64,000 nt of DNA, from positions 187,199 through 251,198 of the forward strand of contig NZ_LMNW01000023.1 of the NCBI RefSeq assembly GCF_001423125.1. The letters are read 5' to 3'. Below the pieces are notes generated by a model. That model did no database searches, was not told the DNA's origin, and worked only from the letters and a program-made list of their open reading frames with translations. Shown here piece after piece: positions 46,369-55,157 of this stretch. Position 1 is the first letter of the stretch; the number at the start of each line of letters is the position of its first letter. Position numbers and translations under genes: made by a program. The DNA is from Duganella sp. Leaf126. Its GTDB lineage: Bacteria; Pseudomonadota; Gammaproteobacteria; Burkholderiales; Burkholderiaceae_D.

Positions 46369-47507
46369 GACTGCTTAACCTCGCTCATGGATGTGGGGAC
46401 TGCAACTTCGGTGGGTGGGGCCGGCCGGGCGTTGCGCCGCCCGCTGTGGAACGCGCGCAATTGCAGCACGTAATTCAGCACCTGCGAGACCGCCTGGTAC
46501 AGCTGCACCGGGATCTGCTGGTTGACCTGGCTGGTGTTATAGATGGCGCGCGCCAGCGGCGCCAGCTCCATCACTTCGATCGCGTGCTCCTGCGCCAGCC
46601 GGCGGATGTACAGCGCCATCTCGTCAACGCCCTTGGCCACCACGAACGGCGCTTCGGCGCGGTCCTGGTCGTACTTGAGCGCCACCGCGTAATGCTCGGG
46701 ATTGACGATGACGACGTCGGCGGTCGGCACCGTCTTGCGGGCGCTGCCGCGCGCCAGCGCGCGCTGCAGCTGGCGGATGCGGCCCTTGACCTCGGGCCGG
46801 CCTTCGCTGGTCTTGTGCTCTTCTTTCTGGTCCTGCTTGCTCATGCGCTGGTTCTTGGCGAAGAAATACGCCTGCGCCGGCACGTCGATCAGCGCGAACA
46901 GCACGAAGATCACCACCATCGACATCAGCCCTTCCATCATCAGCCCGGCGCCGGCGACGATGGCCTGGCCCATCGGCATGTGCTGCAGCTCCATGTAGGC
47001 GCCGACGGTCGAGCGCGCCATGTGGATCAGGGTGGCGATCAGCACGCCGGCCTTGGCGATCGAGATCAAGAGCTCGGTGCCGTGCTTGGCGCTGAACACG
47101 CGGCCCAGGTTGGCCATCGGATTCATGCGCGAAAACTTGGGCGCCCAGTTCTTGGTCGAGACCACCCAGCCGCCCGGGATCATGGCCCCCATCATGATGC
47201 ACAACGGCACGATAAACAGGGGCAGCACCATCTTGATGAACAACCACATCGACGTGCTGAACACGGTGGACATGGTGTTGTCGATCGCGCCCGCGCTGTC
47301 GAACGGCGCAAAGCTGGTATGAAAGATCGCATCGATATCGGCCATGTAGCCGGGCAGCAGATAGACGAACAGCTTGAGGCTGACCAGGATGCCGATCGCC
47401 GTGGCGAGGTCGCGCGAGCGGACCACCTGCCCTTCGTCGCGCGACTTCTTGAGCTTCTGGGCGGAAGCCTTTTCGGTCTTGTCGCCGCTGCTGCCCTGGT
47501 CAGCCAT
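46365..47507 (-). CDS. flhB: Flagellar export switch protein FlhB
   Basis: 380 aa. 'EKASAQKLKKSRDEGQVVRSRDL' (split), four membrane helices (about 34-210), then the cytoplasmic domain with the autocleavage site as Asn269-Pro-Glu-His272. Most FlhB and SctU proteins have NPTH. The Asn-Pro bond is kept, so cleavage is expected, but the third residue is a variant worth testing. It controls the switch from rod/hook to filament export. It overlaps fliR by 8 bp. Confidence 0.95.
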   Translation of the reverse strand: MADQGSSGDKTEKASAQKLKKSRDEGQVVRSRDLATAIGILVSLKLFVYLLPGYMADIDAIFHTSFAPFDSAGAIDNTMSTVFSTSMWLFIKMVLPLFIVPLCIMMGAMIPGGWVVSTKNWAPKFSRMNPMANLGRVFSAKHGTELLISIAKAGVLIATLIHMARSTVGAYMELQHMPMGQAIVAGAGLMMEGLMSMVVIFVLFALIDVPAQAYFFAKNQRMSKQDQKEEHKTSEGRPEVKGRIRQLQRALARGSARKTVPTADVVIVNPEHYAVALKYDQDRAEAPFVVAKGVDEMALYIRRLAQEHAIEVMELAPLARAIYNTSQVNQQIPVQLYQAVSQVLNYVLQLRAFHSGRRNARPAPPTEVAVPTSMSEVKQS

Positions 47508-48306
47508 GGGCGGCCGCCTGCATCTGCTGTCGTATCATTTCCAGCACCTGGTTGGTCATGCGCACATAATGCTCGGGGATGAATTTCACGAGTTCGCCCA
47601 GCATCAGCAAGCCAAAAATGGTAATCACGGCAAACCCCAGCGAAAACAGGTTCAGGCTGGGCGCCACCCGGTTCAGGAAGCCGAATCCCAGCTGCACCAC
47701 GATGGTGGCAAACACCACCGGCAAGGCCAGCAGCATGGCCGCCGAAAAAATCCAGGCCACGTTGTAGGCCACGGCGTTGAGCAGCAGCGGCGAATAGCCG
47801 CCACCGAGCGGCCATGCCTGGAAACTCTGGCCGATAATGCCGACGATCACCAAATGTCCGTCGATGGCGAAGAACACGATGATGGCCAGCGTCGACAGCA
47901 GCGCCGACACCACGTCCGACGACTGGCCGTTGAGCGGATCGTTCATCACCGCCATCGACAGGCCCATCTGCGACGTCACCATGTAGCCGAGCACGCCCAC
48001 CACCGACATCGCGAAGTGGAACGCCAGCCCCAGCACGAAACCGATCACCGCCTGTTCGATCGTGGCCACCACGCCGTGCAGCGAAAACGGGTCGATCGCG
48101 GTCAACCCGCTCGCATACGGCCCCTGCAGGCCGCCGGTCAGCGGCAGCATCACGATCGACAGCACCAGCGCGATCAGGATGCGCACCGTCACCGGCATCA
48201 CCGCCTCGCCCAGCACCGGCGCGCCGATGAACATGGCAAGGATGCGGCAAAACGGCCACCAGATGGCGGTCAACATCGGCAGCAGGTTGGCCAGGACCGG
48301 TTCCAT
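47500..48306 (-). CDS. fliR: Flagellar export gate protein FliR
   Basis: 268 aa, mostly membrane helices. 'RILAMFIGAPVLGEAVMPVTVRI' (split) near the N-terminus and 'RVAPSLNLFSLGFAVITIFGLLML' (split) near the C-terminus are family features. With FliP and FliQ it makes the export pore core. It lies 10 bp after fliQ and overlaps flhB. Confidence 0.93.
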   Translation of the reverse strand: MEPVLANLLPMLTAIWWPFCRILAMFIGAPVLGEAVMPVTVRILIALVLSIVMLPLTGGLQGPYASGLTAIDPFSLHGVVATIEQAVIGFVLGLAFHFAMSVVGVLGYMVTSQMGLSMAVMNDPLNGQSSDVVSALLSTLAIIVFFAIDGHLVIVGIIGQSFQAWPLGGGYSPLLLNAVAYNVAWIFSAAMLLALPVVFATIVVQLGFGFLNRVAPSLNLFSLGFAVITIFGLLMLGELVKFIPEHYVRMTNQVLEMIRQQMQAAAHG

Positions 48307-48316
48307 GCGCGGGCTG

Positions 48317-48589
48317 TCAACCGACCAGGGTGGCGGCGCGGGTAAAGATCGATACGCAGTAATCCATCAGGTAGCCCGACATCCAGCGCCCCATCAGGAT
48401 CACGGCCAGCAGCGTCACCAGCAGCTTCGGCAGGAAACTCAGCGTCTGTTCGTTGATCTGGGTGGCAGCCTGGAACAGCGCCACCAGCAAGCCCACGATC
48501 AGGCCCGGCACTACCAGCATGACCACCAGCAGCATCACCATGTGCAGCGATTCGGCCACCAGGTCGACAGCGATTTCAGGCGTCAGCAT
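48317..48589 (-). CDS. fliQ: Flagellar export gate protein FliQ
   Basis: 90 aa from 'MLTPEIAVDLVAESLHMVML', with GGGAGG upstream. Two membrane helices and the family motif 'LLVALFQAATQINEQTLSFLPKL' (split). Normal length. Placed between fliP and fliR. Confidence 0.95.
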   Translation of the reverse strand: MLTPEIAVDLVAESLHMVMLLVVMLVVPGLIVGLLVALFQAATQINEQTLSFLPKLLVTLLAVILMGRWMSGYLMDYCVSIFTRAATLVG

Positions 48590-48603
48590 GCTCGGCCTCC
48601 CCG

Positions 48604-49365
48604 TCAATACGCCTGGATGCTGGTGACCAGCGTGTTGACGGTCAGCGTCCAGCCATCGACCAGCACGAACAGCAGCAGCTTGAACGGCAGCGAAATGACC
48701 AGCGGCGACAGCATCATCATGCCCATCGCCATCAGCACCGACGCGACCACCAGGTCGATCACCAGGAACGGGATGAACAGCATACAGCCGATCTGGAACG
48801 CGGTCTTCAGTTCCGACAGCACGAACGCCGCCAGCTTGACGGTGAATGCGTGCTTGGTCGGGTCGGTCACGTTGTCTTCGCCGGCCAGGTGGGCGATCTG
48901 CTTGAGCGCGGCCTTGCTGGTTTGCGCCAGCATGAAGCGCGATACCGGCTGCTGGGCGATCTGCAAGGCGGTCTCGAGGCCGATCTTGTCCTGGTCGTAC
49001 GGCACGAAGGCCTGGTTCCAGATCTGGTCGCCGATCGGGCGCATCACCAGCAGGGTCAGGATCAGGGCCACGCCGGTGATCACCCGGTTGGGCAAGCCCT
49101 GCTGCAGGCCCAGCGCCTGGCGCAGCAGCGACAGCACGATCACGAAGCGGGTAAAGCTGGTCATCATCATGACCATTACCGGGAGCAGGCCCAGCAAGGT
49201 CATGACGATCAGGATCTGCATCTTGACCGTCAATTCGGTCTTGGCGCCCGGCACCACGTTGCCCAGCAGGTCCACCGCGTGGGCAGCGCCCGGCAGCGCC
49301 GCCAGCGCGACCGCCACGGCGGCGCCGGCCAGCAGTGCGCCGGCCTTGAACTTGACTACCGTCAT
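48604..49365 (-). CDS. fliP: Flagellar export gate protein FliP
   Basis: 253 aa with an N-terminal signal peptide ('ALPGAAHA-VD'), usual for FliP. 'TLLGLLPVMVMMMTSFTRFVIVLSLLRQALG' (split), 'PFLVIDLVVASVLMAMGMMML' (split) and 'PFKLLLFVLVDGW' are diagnostic. It overlaps the fliN stop, leaving no room for fliO, the FliP assembly factor found in most primary systems. Confidence 0.96.
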   Translation of the reverse strand: MTVVKFKAGALLAGAAVAVALAALPGAAHAVDLLGNVVPGAKTELTVKMQILIVMTLLGLLPVMVMMMTSFTRFVIVLSLLRQALGLQQGLPNRVITGVALILTLLVMRPIGDQIWNQAFVPYDQDKIGLETALQIAQQPVSRFMLAQTSKAALKQIAHLAGEDNVTDPTKHAFTVKLAAFVLSELKTAFQIGCMLFIPFLVIDLVVASVLMAMGMMMLSPLVISLPFKLLLFVLVDGWTLTVNTLVTSIQAY

Positions 49366-49736
49366 GGAGTCATCAGGTCCAGGTTCAGGCCGTCGAGGTC
49401 GAGCACCTTAAGGCCGTAGTTCTCGCCGGCCACCACCACCTCGGCGCGGCCGATGGCGGTGCCGTTGACCTTGATGACCAGCGGTTCGCCGGCCAGCACG
49501 TCGAGCTCGACCACGCTGTCCGGGCCGATCGCCATCAGTTCCTGCAGCGAGATGCGCGCCGAGCCCACCTCGAGCGTCAGCGTGACCGGGATCTTGCGCA
49601 TCATGGCCGGCAGGTCGCGGCGCGGCGCCACGGCCACCGGCGTGTCGGTCAGCTCGCCGCCCACCTGCTCGATGATCATTTCGTCGGACAGGTCTTCCAG
49701 CAAGGCGTCGTTGGGGTTGGCTACGTTCGTGTTCAT
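49362..49736 (-). CDS. fliN: Flagellar switch protein FliN
   Basis: 124 aa. An acidic N-terminal stretch, then the SpoA domain: 'MMRKIPVTLTLEVGSARISLQELMAIGPDSVVELD' (split) and 'EPLVIKVNGTAIGRAEVVVAGENYGLKV' (split). It forms the bottom of the C-ring with FliM. It starts 3 bp after the fliM stop and overlaps fliP by ATGA. Confidence 0.95.
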   Translation of the reverse strand: MNTNVANPNDALLEDLSDEMIIEQVGGELTDTPVAVAPRRDLPAMMRKIPVTLTLEVGSARISLQELMAIGPDSVVELDVLAGEPLVIKVNGTAIGRAEVVVAGENYGLKVLDLDGLNLDLMTP

Positions 49737-49739
49737 CGT

Positions 49740-50654
49740 TTATTCGACATCTTCAAAAGAGGTTAGGCAGAGCTTGCCCTTGTGTTCGGTCACGGCAGCC
49801 GTAAACAGGCGCGAGTCTTCGAGCAGCACATCGGCCCGGTGCAAACTGATCGGGATGATGTCGCCCACTTGCAGATCGTACAGGCTGCCCAGCATCACTT
49901 CCTTGCTGGCCAGGCGGCCGGTCAGTCCCAGCTGCAGCCGCTGGGCCAGCGGTCCCTCGGGCTTGCGCTGCTTGGCGCCGTCGCGGTCGCGCAGCAGGCC
50001 GCGCAGCACGGCGGCCATCAGCTGCTTGTCGAGCGCGAACCAGAAGCGCCCGCCCGTGCCTGCGGCTGCGGCCGCATCCGCGTTCGCGCCGGCCAGCGTG
50101 ACCACGATCACCCAGGCGCCCCTGGCCGGCTGGGCGCCGGTGCTGGGCTTGAAACTGTAATCTTCGACGGCGGCGCCGGCAGCGTCATCGGCCGACGCCC
50201 TGGCGCCCGACGGCAGGTTGGCTTCTGGCAGATTGGCCTCGATGCGGCCGGCCAGCGTGCCCGCCAACTGTTGCCCCAATACCACAGCGAGTCGTTCCTC
50301 GGTGGCGGTCACGCGGACGCTGGCCTCGTCCACCGCCGGCGCGGCATCGCTCTTGGCGCCGCTTCCATATCGATAGTTGAGTACGCTTAGCAACACCTTG
50401 CGCTCGAGCGAAAACGCGATCTGCCCTGCCGGCGCGGCAAAGCTGAGCCAGCGGGACGTCGGCGTGGTGCCATCGATGCGGCTGAACTGCACGTCTGCGA
50501 CCTGGAAGCCGCCCCAGTAGCGCCGGTGCGTATTGAGCCGCATCGACTGCATCAGGTCGTCGCGCAACTGGGCCGCAAAGTTCGGCAGCAAATGCACGGG
50601 ACGCCCCAGCAGCGAGGGGTCCAGGACTTGGTGTTGCGCGGTGTGTTTCGTCAT
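49740..50654 (-). CDS. fliM: Flagellar switch protein FliM lacking the CheY-binding N-terminus
   Basis: 304 aa from 'MTKHTAQHQVLDPSLLGRPV'. The usual first residues of FliM (LSQxEIDALL, the CheY-P docking peptide) are absent. No such motif appears in the 41 extra codons upstream either. The middle domain is divergent, with an Ala-rich insertion (about 'GARASADDAAGAA', 'ANADAAAAAGTGG'). The C-terminal SpoA domain is clear ('LTGRLASKEVMLGSLYDLQVGDIIPI' split, 'LHRADVLLEDSRLF'). It joins FliG to FliN. Its N-terminus suggests direct CheY control is weak or absent. Confidence 0.87.
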   Translation of the reverse strand: MTKHTAQHQVLDPSLLGRPVHLLPNFAAQLRDDLMQSMRLNTHRRYWGGFQVADVQFSRIDGTTPTSRWLSFAAPAGQIAFSLERKVLLSVLNYRYGSGAKSDAAPAVDEASVRVTATEERLAVVLGQQLAGTLAGRIEANLPEANLPSGARASADDAAGAAVEDYSFKPSTGAQPARGAWVIVVTLAGANADAAAAAGTGGRFWFALDKQLMAAVLRGLLRDRDGAKQRKPEGPLAQRLQLGLTGRLASKEVMLGSLYDLQVGDIIPISLHRADVLLEDSRLFTAAVTEHKGKLCLTSFEDVE

Positions 50655-51263
50655 TGTCGTATCGGGCTGGGCCGGAAAATCACTGCACCATTTACTCAAT
50701 GGAACAGCATAACTGAAAGTCGGATGGTTCCGGTAGCGACAGCATACCCGATAATTCACATTATTTCCATTGAACAATATTCGATTTGAATTGTGTCACC
50801 GGGAGTGTCGCGCGATGTTTACGCAAGGCAAATAAACCTTTACAGGAGTATTGCCAGCCGGTAAGCTGGCCCCGGTATTCGTCAGAGTTCGCTGCAACGC
50901 AACAAACCTTTCCATCATGCGCTTAGTAAATGATTTATAACGATATTTGCTCAGAGAAAACATGGCAGGCAAGTGCTGCACGCTGCGCTACGTCGCCCCG
51001 ACCCGCGACGGTCAAACGTGAAATTTTTCCGATTTTTCCCACTTCGTCAGCCGGCGCCTGAGCGCCGCGAGACCGGTCCGGGTCGTCCCAGACCCGCCCC
51101 GGGCGCCGCGCAATTCTGACAACACTGTGACATGCAATCCGGATGTGTAGTACGAAAGAAACACCGAGGCGCCAGGCGCTCGCTGCGCTTGCCGCCCGCC
51201 GGCGATCTGGCTATGTTAGAGACATCAACACCGTAGTACTGACTATGGTAACTGGAGGTAGCA
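50655..51263. other. Divergent intergenic region fliM / fliE
   Basis: About 610 bp that must hold the promoters of both halves of the export/basal-body operons. In Vibrio lateral loci this position carries motY and lafK. Here no credible gene is present; a 61-codon frame at 50796-50981 has no resemblance or good start. No clear sigma-54 (GG-N10-GC) site was found by eye. fliE has a good GGAGGT ribosome-binding site at its border. Confidence 0.5.
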
Positions 51264-51614
51264 ATGAGTAATGGTATCGGCATCGCAAGTCTGATCCAGG
51301 CCGACCTGGCCACCCTGACCAACGCCGCGCAGGCGCTGTCGAACACGGCGATCTCGGCCGCCAGCCAGTTCGATGCGTCGGCACCGCAGCACGGTTTTTC
51401 GTTCGCCCAGGCCATGCAGGACTCGGTCGGCAAGGTCAACGACGGCGATGTCGCGGCCAGCCAGAAAATGGCCGACGTCGAGTCCGGCAAAAGCGATGAC
51501 CTGGTCGGCGCCATGCTGGCCAGCCAGGAAGCGAGCCTTTCCTTCTCCATGCTGATGCAAGTACGCAACAAAGTGATGGGCGGCCTCGACGAGCTCATCA
51601 AGTTGCCGCTGTAA
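51264..51614 (+). CDS. fliE: Flagellar hook-basal body protein FliE
   Basis: 116 aa, preceded by GGAGGT. Helical, with the typical C-terminal half 'FAQAMQDSVGKVND', 'VGAMLASQEASLSFSMLMQVRNKVM' (split), 'YDELI'-like end 'LDELIKLPL'. It links the MS ring to the rod and is an early export substrate. First gene of the fliEFGHIJ unit. Confidence 0.93.
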   Translation: MSNGIGIASLIQADLATLTNAAQALSNTAISAASQFDASAPQHGFSFAQAMQDSVGKVNDGDVAASQKMADVESGKSDDLVGAMLASQEASLSFSMLMQVRNKVMGGLDELIKLPL

Positions 51615-51647
51615 TCGTCCGCTGTCACCGTCCGCGAAAGTTCCCCC

Positions 51648-53423
51648 GTGATCAACACCTTCAAGACCGCCTTCGACCGCTGGCGCACCGGCCCGGCAGG
51701 CATGTCCGTGCCCCCCAACCTGCTCAAGAACCTGTATCCGCTGCTGCTGCTGGCCATCGGCGTGACGGCGCTGGTACTGATGCTGCTGTGGAAAGACCAG
51801 TCCGGTTACAAGCCGGTCTTCGGCGCCCGCGAAAAAGTCTCGGCTTCCGACATGATGAGCGTGCTGGAAGCCGAACGCATTCCGTACCGCGTCCACCCCG
51901 AGAGCGGCCAGGTGCTGGTGCCGTCCGACATGCTGGGCAAGGTGCGCATGCTGCTGGCCGCCAAGGGCGTGACCGCGCAGCTGCCGGCCGGCCTGGAACT
52001 GATGGACAAGAACGATCCGCTGGGCGTGTCGCAGTTCGTGCAGGACGTGCGCTTTCGCCGCGGCCTCGAGGGCGAGCTGGCGCAATCGATCATGACGCTG
52101 GACGCGATCGCCCATGCGCGCGTGCACCTGTCGATTGCCAAGTCGAGCTCGTTCGTGTCGTCCGACGGCGACAAGTCGTCGGCATCGGTGGTGGTGGCGC
52201 TCAAGCCGGGCCGCACGCTGTCGCCGGAAGCGATTGCCGCCGTCATCAACATGGTGTCGGGCAGCGTCGCCAGCCTGGCGCCGGGCCGCGTCAGCCTGGT
52301 GGACCAGGCCGGCAACCTGCTGTCGTCGCACGTCGATCTGTCGGAAGGCTTCGACGGCGGCGCCGGCGGCACGGAGGCGGCCAAGCGCTACCAGGACGAG
52401 GTCAAGCAGAACATCAAGGGCCTGCTGGGCCCGGTCATCGGCGATGACAACTTCCGCCTGTCGGTGGCTGCCACCGTCAACAATGACAAGGTCGAGGAAA
52501 CGGTCGAGAAATACGGCGCCGATCCGAAAGTAACCAGCGAAGCGATGCGCGAAGAGCAGGATCGCAACCGCATGGTGATGGGCGTGCCGGGCACGCTGTC
52601 GAACCGTCCGCCGCCGGCCAACCCGAACCCGGCCGATGCCGCCAAGCCGGCCACCGATCCGGCCAACGGCAACGACGGCACGGCGCGCAAGAATGCCACC
52701 ACGCGCCAGTACGCTTACGACCGCAGCATCATCCAGACCAAGCGCAGCCGTGGCAGCCTGGAAAAACTGAGCGTGGCCGTGGTGCTGGCGCAGGCGGCCG
52801 CACCGACGCCGGCCTCCGGCTGGACCGCTGCCGAGATCGCCAACATCGACAAGCTGCTGCGCAACGGCCTCGGCATCAACGCCGAACGCGGCGACCAGCT
52901 GGTGGTGTCCGCCATGACCTTCCCGCCCAAGGCGGCCGTGGTGCCGTGGTGGCAGGAGCGCGACAACGTGGTCGATATCAGCTCCTACCTGATCTACGGC
53001 GCCGGCTTCCTGCTCGGCTACCTGCTGATCCTGCGCCCGCTGATGCGCCTGGTCACGATGCGCTTCGCTCCCGACGCCAAGGACCTGGCGCAGCGCCAGC
53101 AGACGGCCAGCGAGCGGCGCGCGGCCGAAGCGGCCGCCGTGGCGGCCGCGCGCGAGGCGAAGGATGCTGCCGGCAACTCCGCTGCTGCATTGCCGGGTTC
53201 GCCAGCAGCCGCACCGGCACTGGGCGCCGACGGCTTGCCGGTGCTGCCGGGTGCGTCCGGCCCGGCCACCATGGTGCCGCTGCTGGAAAACTACGACCTG
53301 CCGCCTCCGGGCTCGGCAGTGGATGTGATGGTCGATCACCTCAAGGTGCTGGCCGAGAAGGAACCGGAACGCGTGGCGGAAGTCGTCAAACAATGGATGC
53401 AGAAAAATGGCCGAACTCAATAA
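51648..53423 (+). CDS. fliF: Flagellar MS-ring protein FliF
   Basis: 591 aa from GTG ('INTFKTAFDRWRTG'). TM1 is about residues 26-46. Ring-building motifs follow: 'LEAERIPYRVHPESGQVLVP' and 'ALEGELAQSIMTLDAIAHARVHL'-like text. Then come a large beta-collar loop, TM2 (about 440-460) and an Ala-rich cytoplasmic tail. The tail ends in the FliG-binding segment 'KVLAEKEPERVAEVVKQWMQ'. It forms the membrane ring of the basal body. The end overlaps fliG by 17 bp. Confidence 0.95.
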   Translation: MINTFKTAFDRWRTGPAGMSVPPNLLKNLYPLLLLAIGVTALVLMLLWKDQSGYKPVFGAREKVSASDMMSVLEAERIPYRVHPESGQVLVPSDMLGKVRMLLAAKGVTAQLPAGLELMDKNDPLGVSQFVQDVRFRRGLEGELAQSIMTLDAIAHARVHLSIAKSSSFVSSDGDKSSASVVVALKPGRTLSPEAIAAVINMVSGSVASLAPGRVSLVDQAGNLLSSHVDLSEGFDGGAGGTEAAKRYQDEVKQNIKGLLGPVIGDDNFRLSVAATVNNDKVEETVEKYGADPKVTSEAMREEQDRNRMVMGVPGTLSNRPPPANPNPADAAKPATDPANGNDGTARKNATTRQYAYDRSIIQTKRSRGSLEKLSVAVVLAQAAAPTPASGWTAAEIANIDKLLRNGLGINAERGDQLVVSAMTFPPKAAVVPWWQERDNVVDISSYLIYGAGFLLGYLLILRPLMRLVTMRFAPDAKDLAQRQQTASERRAAEAAAVAAAREAKDAAGNSAAALPGSPAAAPALGADGLPVLPGASGPATMVPLLENYDLPPPGSAVDVMVDHLKVLAEKEPERVAEVVKQWMQKNGRTQ

Positions 53424-54450
53424 TTACCAGGATAACGACGACGGCGAATTCGGTGCCTCGGCCAAGCTGACGCCGGTCGAGCAGGCGGCCATCGTGCTGC
53501 TGAGCATAGGCGAAGAACCGGCCGCCGCCGTGCTGCGCTGCCTGTCGCGCGAAGAACTGATCGAAGTCACCCAGGTGATGTCGCGCATGAGCGGCATCAA
53601 GGTGGAATCGGTCAAGACCGCGATGCAGACCTTTTTCGACGACTACCGCCAGCAGTCGGGCGTGCATGGCGCCTCGCGCAGCTACCTCAAGCGCTCGCTC
53701 GACCTGGCGCTCGGCTCCGATCTCGCAAACACCGTCCTCAACAACATCTACGGCGACGAGCTGCGTCCGAAAATGGCGCGCCTGCAATGGGCCTCGCCCA
53801 AGTGGCTGGCCGAGTACATTTCCAACGAACACGTGCAGATGCAGGCCGTGTTCCTGGCCTTCCTGCCGCCGGCCCTGGCCGGCCAGATCATCGACGCGCT
53901 GCCGCAGGAGGGCCGCGACCTGGTGCTGCTGAACCTGGCGCGCCTCGACGAGATCGACCGCGACCTGCTGCAGGAACTGGACGAGCTGGTGGTTCGCTGC
54001 CTGAGCTCGTTCGATTCGCAGAGCACCAGCGTCGAAGGCATCCGCCAGACCGCCGAGATCCTCAACCGCCTGCCGGGCAACCGCGCGCAGATGGTCGAGC
54101 TGCTGCGCGCGCACGACCCGGACGTGGTGTCGAAGATCGAGCTGTCGATGTACGACTTCCTGATCCTGTCCAACCAGTCCGAGAACGCCCTCACCCGCAT
54201 CATCGAGGAAGTGCCGCTCGAGCAGTGGGCGATTGCGCTCAAGGGCGCGGAAGTGTCGATCCGCGATGCCATCCTCAAGACCATGCCGAAACGCCAGGCG
54301 CAGGCGTTCGAAGACATGATGCGGCGCGCCGGCCCGATGCCGATGTCGCGCATCGAGCAGACGCGCCAGGAAATCATGAACACCGTCAAGGCGCTGGCTG
54401 ACAGCGGCGAAGTGGAAATCCAGCTGTTTGCAGAACAGGTGGTGGAATGA
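53407..54450 (+). CDS. fliG: Flagellar motor switch protein FliG
   Basis: 347 aa. N domain 'LTPVEQAAIVLLSIGEEPAA', middle domain with the EHPQ-like region replaced by divergent residues, linker, and C-terminal domain. The C domain has the charged torque ridge ('IRDAILKTMPKRQAQAFEDMMRRAGPM' split, then 'EQTRQEIMNTVKALADSGEVEI' split). It transmits force from MotAB to the rotor. It overlaps both fliF and fliH, indicating tight coupling. Confidence 0.95.
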   Translation: MAELNNYQDNDDGEFGASAKLTPVEQAAIVLLSIGEEPAAAVLRCLSREELIEVTQVMSRMSGIKVESVKTAMQTFFDDYRQQSGVHGASRSYLKRSLDLALGSDLANTVLNNIYGDELRPKMARLQWASPKWLAEYISNEHVQMQAVFLAFLPPALAGQIIDALPQEGRDLVLLNLARLDEIDRDLLQELDELVVRCLSSFDSQSTSVEGIRQTAEILNRLPGNRAQMVELLRAHDPDVVSKIELSMYDFLILSNQSENALTRIIEEVPLEQWAIALKGAEVSIRDAILKTMPKRQAQAFEDMMRRAGPMPMSRIEQTRQEIMNTVKALADSGEVEIQLFAEQVVE

Positions 54451-55157
54451 AGCAGTTCCGTACCTACCGCTTCCCGCCGCTGGCCCAGTTCACCAGCATG
54501 GCGCAGCAGCGCGCCAACGCCGGCGGCCATGGCGGCACGGACGGCGCCGCCCAGTGGGCCGCCTCGGTCAGCGAAGGGTTCGAACAGGGCCAGCGCGACG
54601 GTTACGAGATCGGCCTGGCGCGCGGCCAGGAAGACGGCTACGAGGCCGGCCGCAACGCCGGCCAGCAGCAGGGCCGCGAAGAAGGCCGCCACGAAACCCT
54701 GGTGGCCTACGACCAGATGGCGCGCCCGGTGGACGCCATGCTGAAAAGCCTCAAAAAGCTGCGCGCCGACTACCGCGCCGCCCAGCGCAAGGAAGTGGTG
54801 GACCTGGTGGCCAAGGTGGCGCGCCAGGTGATCCGCGCCGAACTGGCGCTGCAGCCGGTGCAGCTGATGTCGCTGGTCGAGGAAACCCTGGCCTCGATGC
54901 CGCCCACGCGCGAAGAGATCGACGTGTTCCTCAATCCCGAAGAACTGAAACGCATCAGCGAGCTCGATCCCAAGCGCGCCAAGAAATGGAACCTGATTGC
55001 CGACGCCCGCCTGGAAGTGGGCGAATGCCGGATCAAGGCCGGCGACAACGAAGTCGATGCCGGCTGCCACCAGCGCCTGACCGCCGTGATGGAACAGGTC
55101 GACAGCCAGTTGCTGGCGGCCGACGGCGGCAATGACGACGAGGAGAGCGAACCGTGA
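54447..55157 (+). CDS. fliH: Flagellar export ATPase regulator FliH
   Basis: 236 aa. The N-terminal half has GxxxG-type repeats ('EGFEQGQRDGYEIGLARGQEDG' split, 'YEAGRNAGQQQGREEGRHE'), the hallmark of FliH. The C-terminal half is V/A-ATPase E-subunit-like ('RKEVVDLVAKVARQVIRAEL' split, 'FLNPEELKRI'). It holds FliI at the export gate and C-ring. It overlaps fliG by ATGA and fliI by GTGA. Confidence 0.93.
   Translation: MKQFRTYRFPPLAQFTSMAQQRANAGGHGGTDGAAQWAASVSEGFEQGQRDGYEIGLARGQEDGYEAGRNAGQQQGREEGRHETLVAYDQMARPVDAMLKSLKKLRADYRAAQRKEVVDLVAKVARQVIRAELALQPVQLMSLVEETLASMPPTREEIDVFLNPEELKRISELDPKRAKKWNLIADARLEVGECRIKAGDNEVDAGCHQRLTAVMEQVDSQLLAADGGNDDEESEP

Noticed and set aside
44128..46473. A 781-codon plus-strand frame opposite flhA
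   Set aside because: Antisense shadow, rich in His, Gln and Arg with no recognisable domain; it also runs through the REP hairpin.
50940..50975. A possible sigma-54 site (TGGCAGGCAAGTGCTGC) before fliE
   Set aside because: The GG and GC elements are nine rather than ten bases apart, so it does not meet the strict spacing.
50796..50981. A 61-codon minus-strand frame between fliM and fliE
   Set aside because: No ribosome-binding site, no resemblance to MotY or any flagellar protein.
51243..53420. A 725-codon minus-strand frame opposite fliE/fliF
   Set aside because: Antisense shadow of fliF; no start context and no family resemblance.
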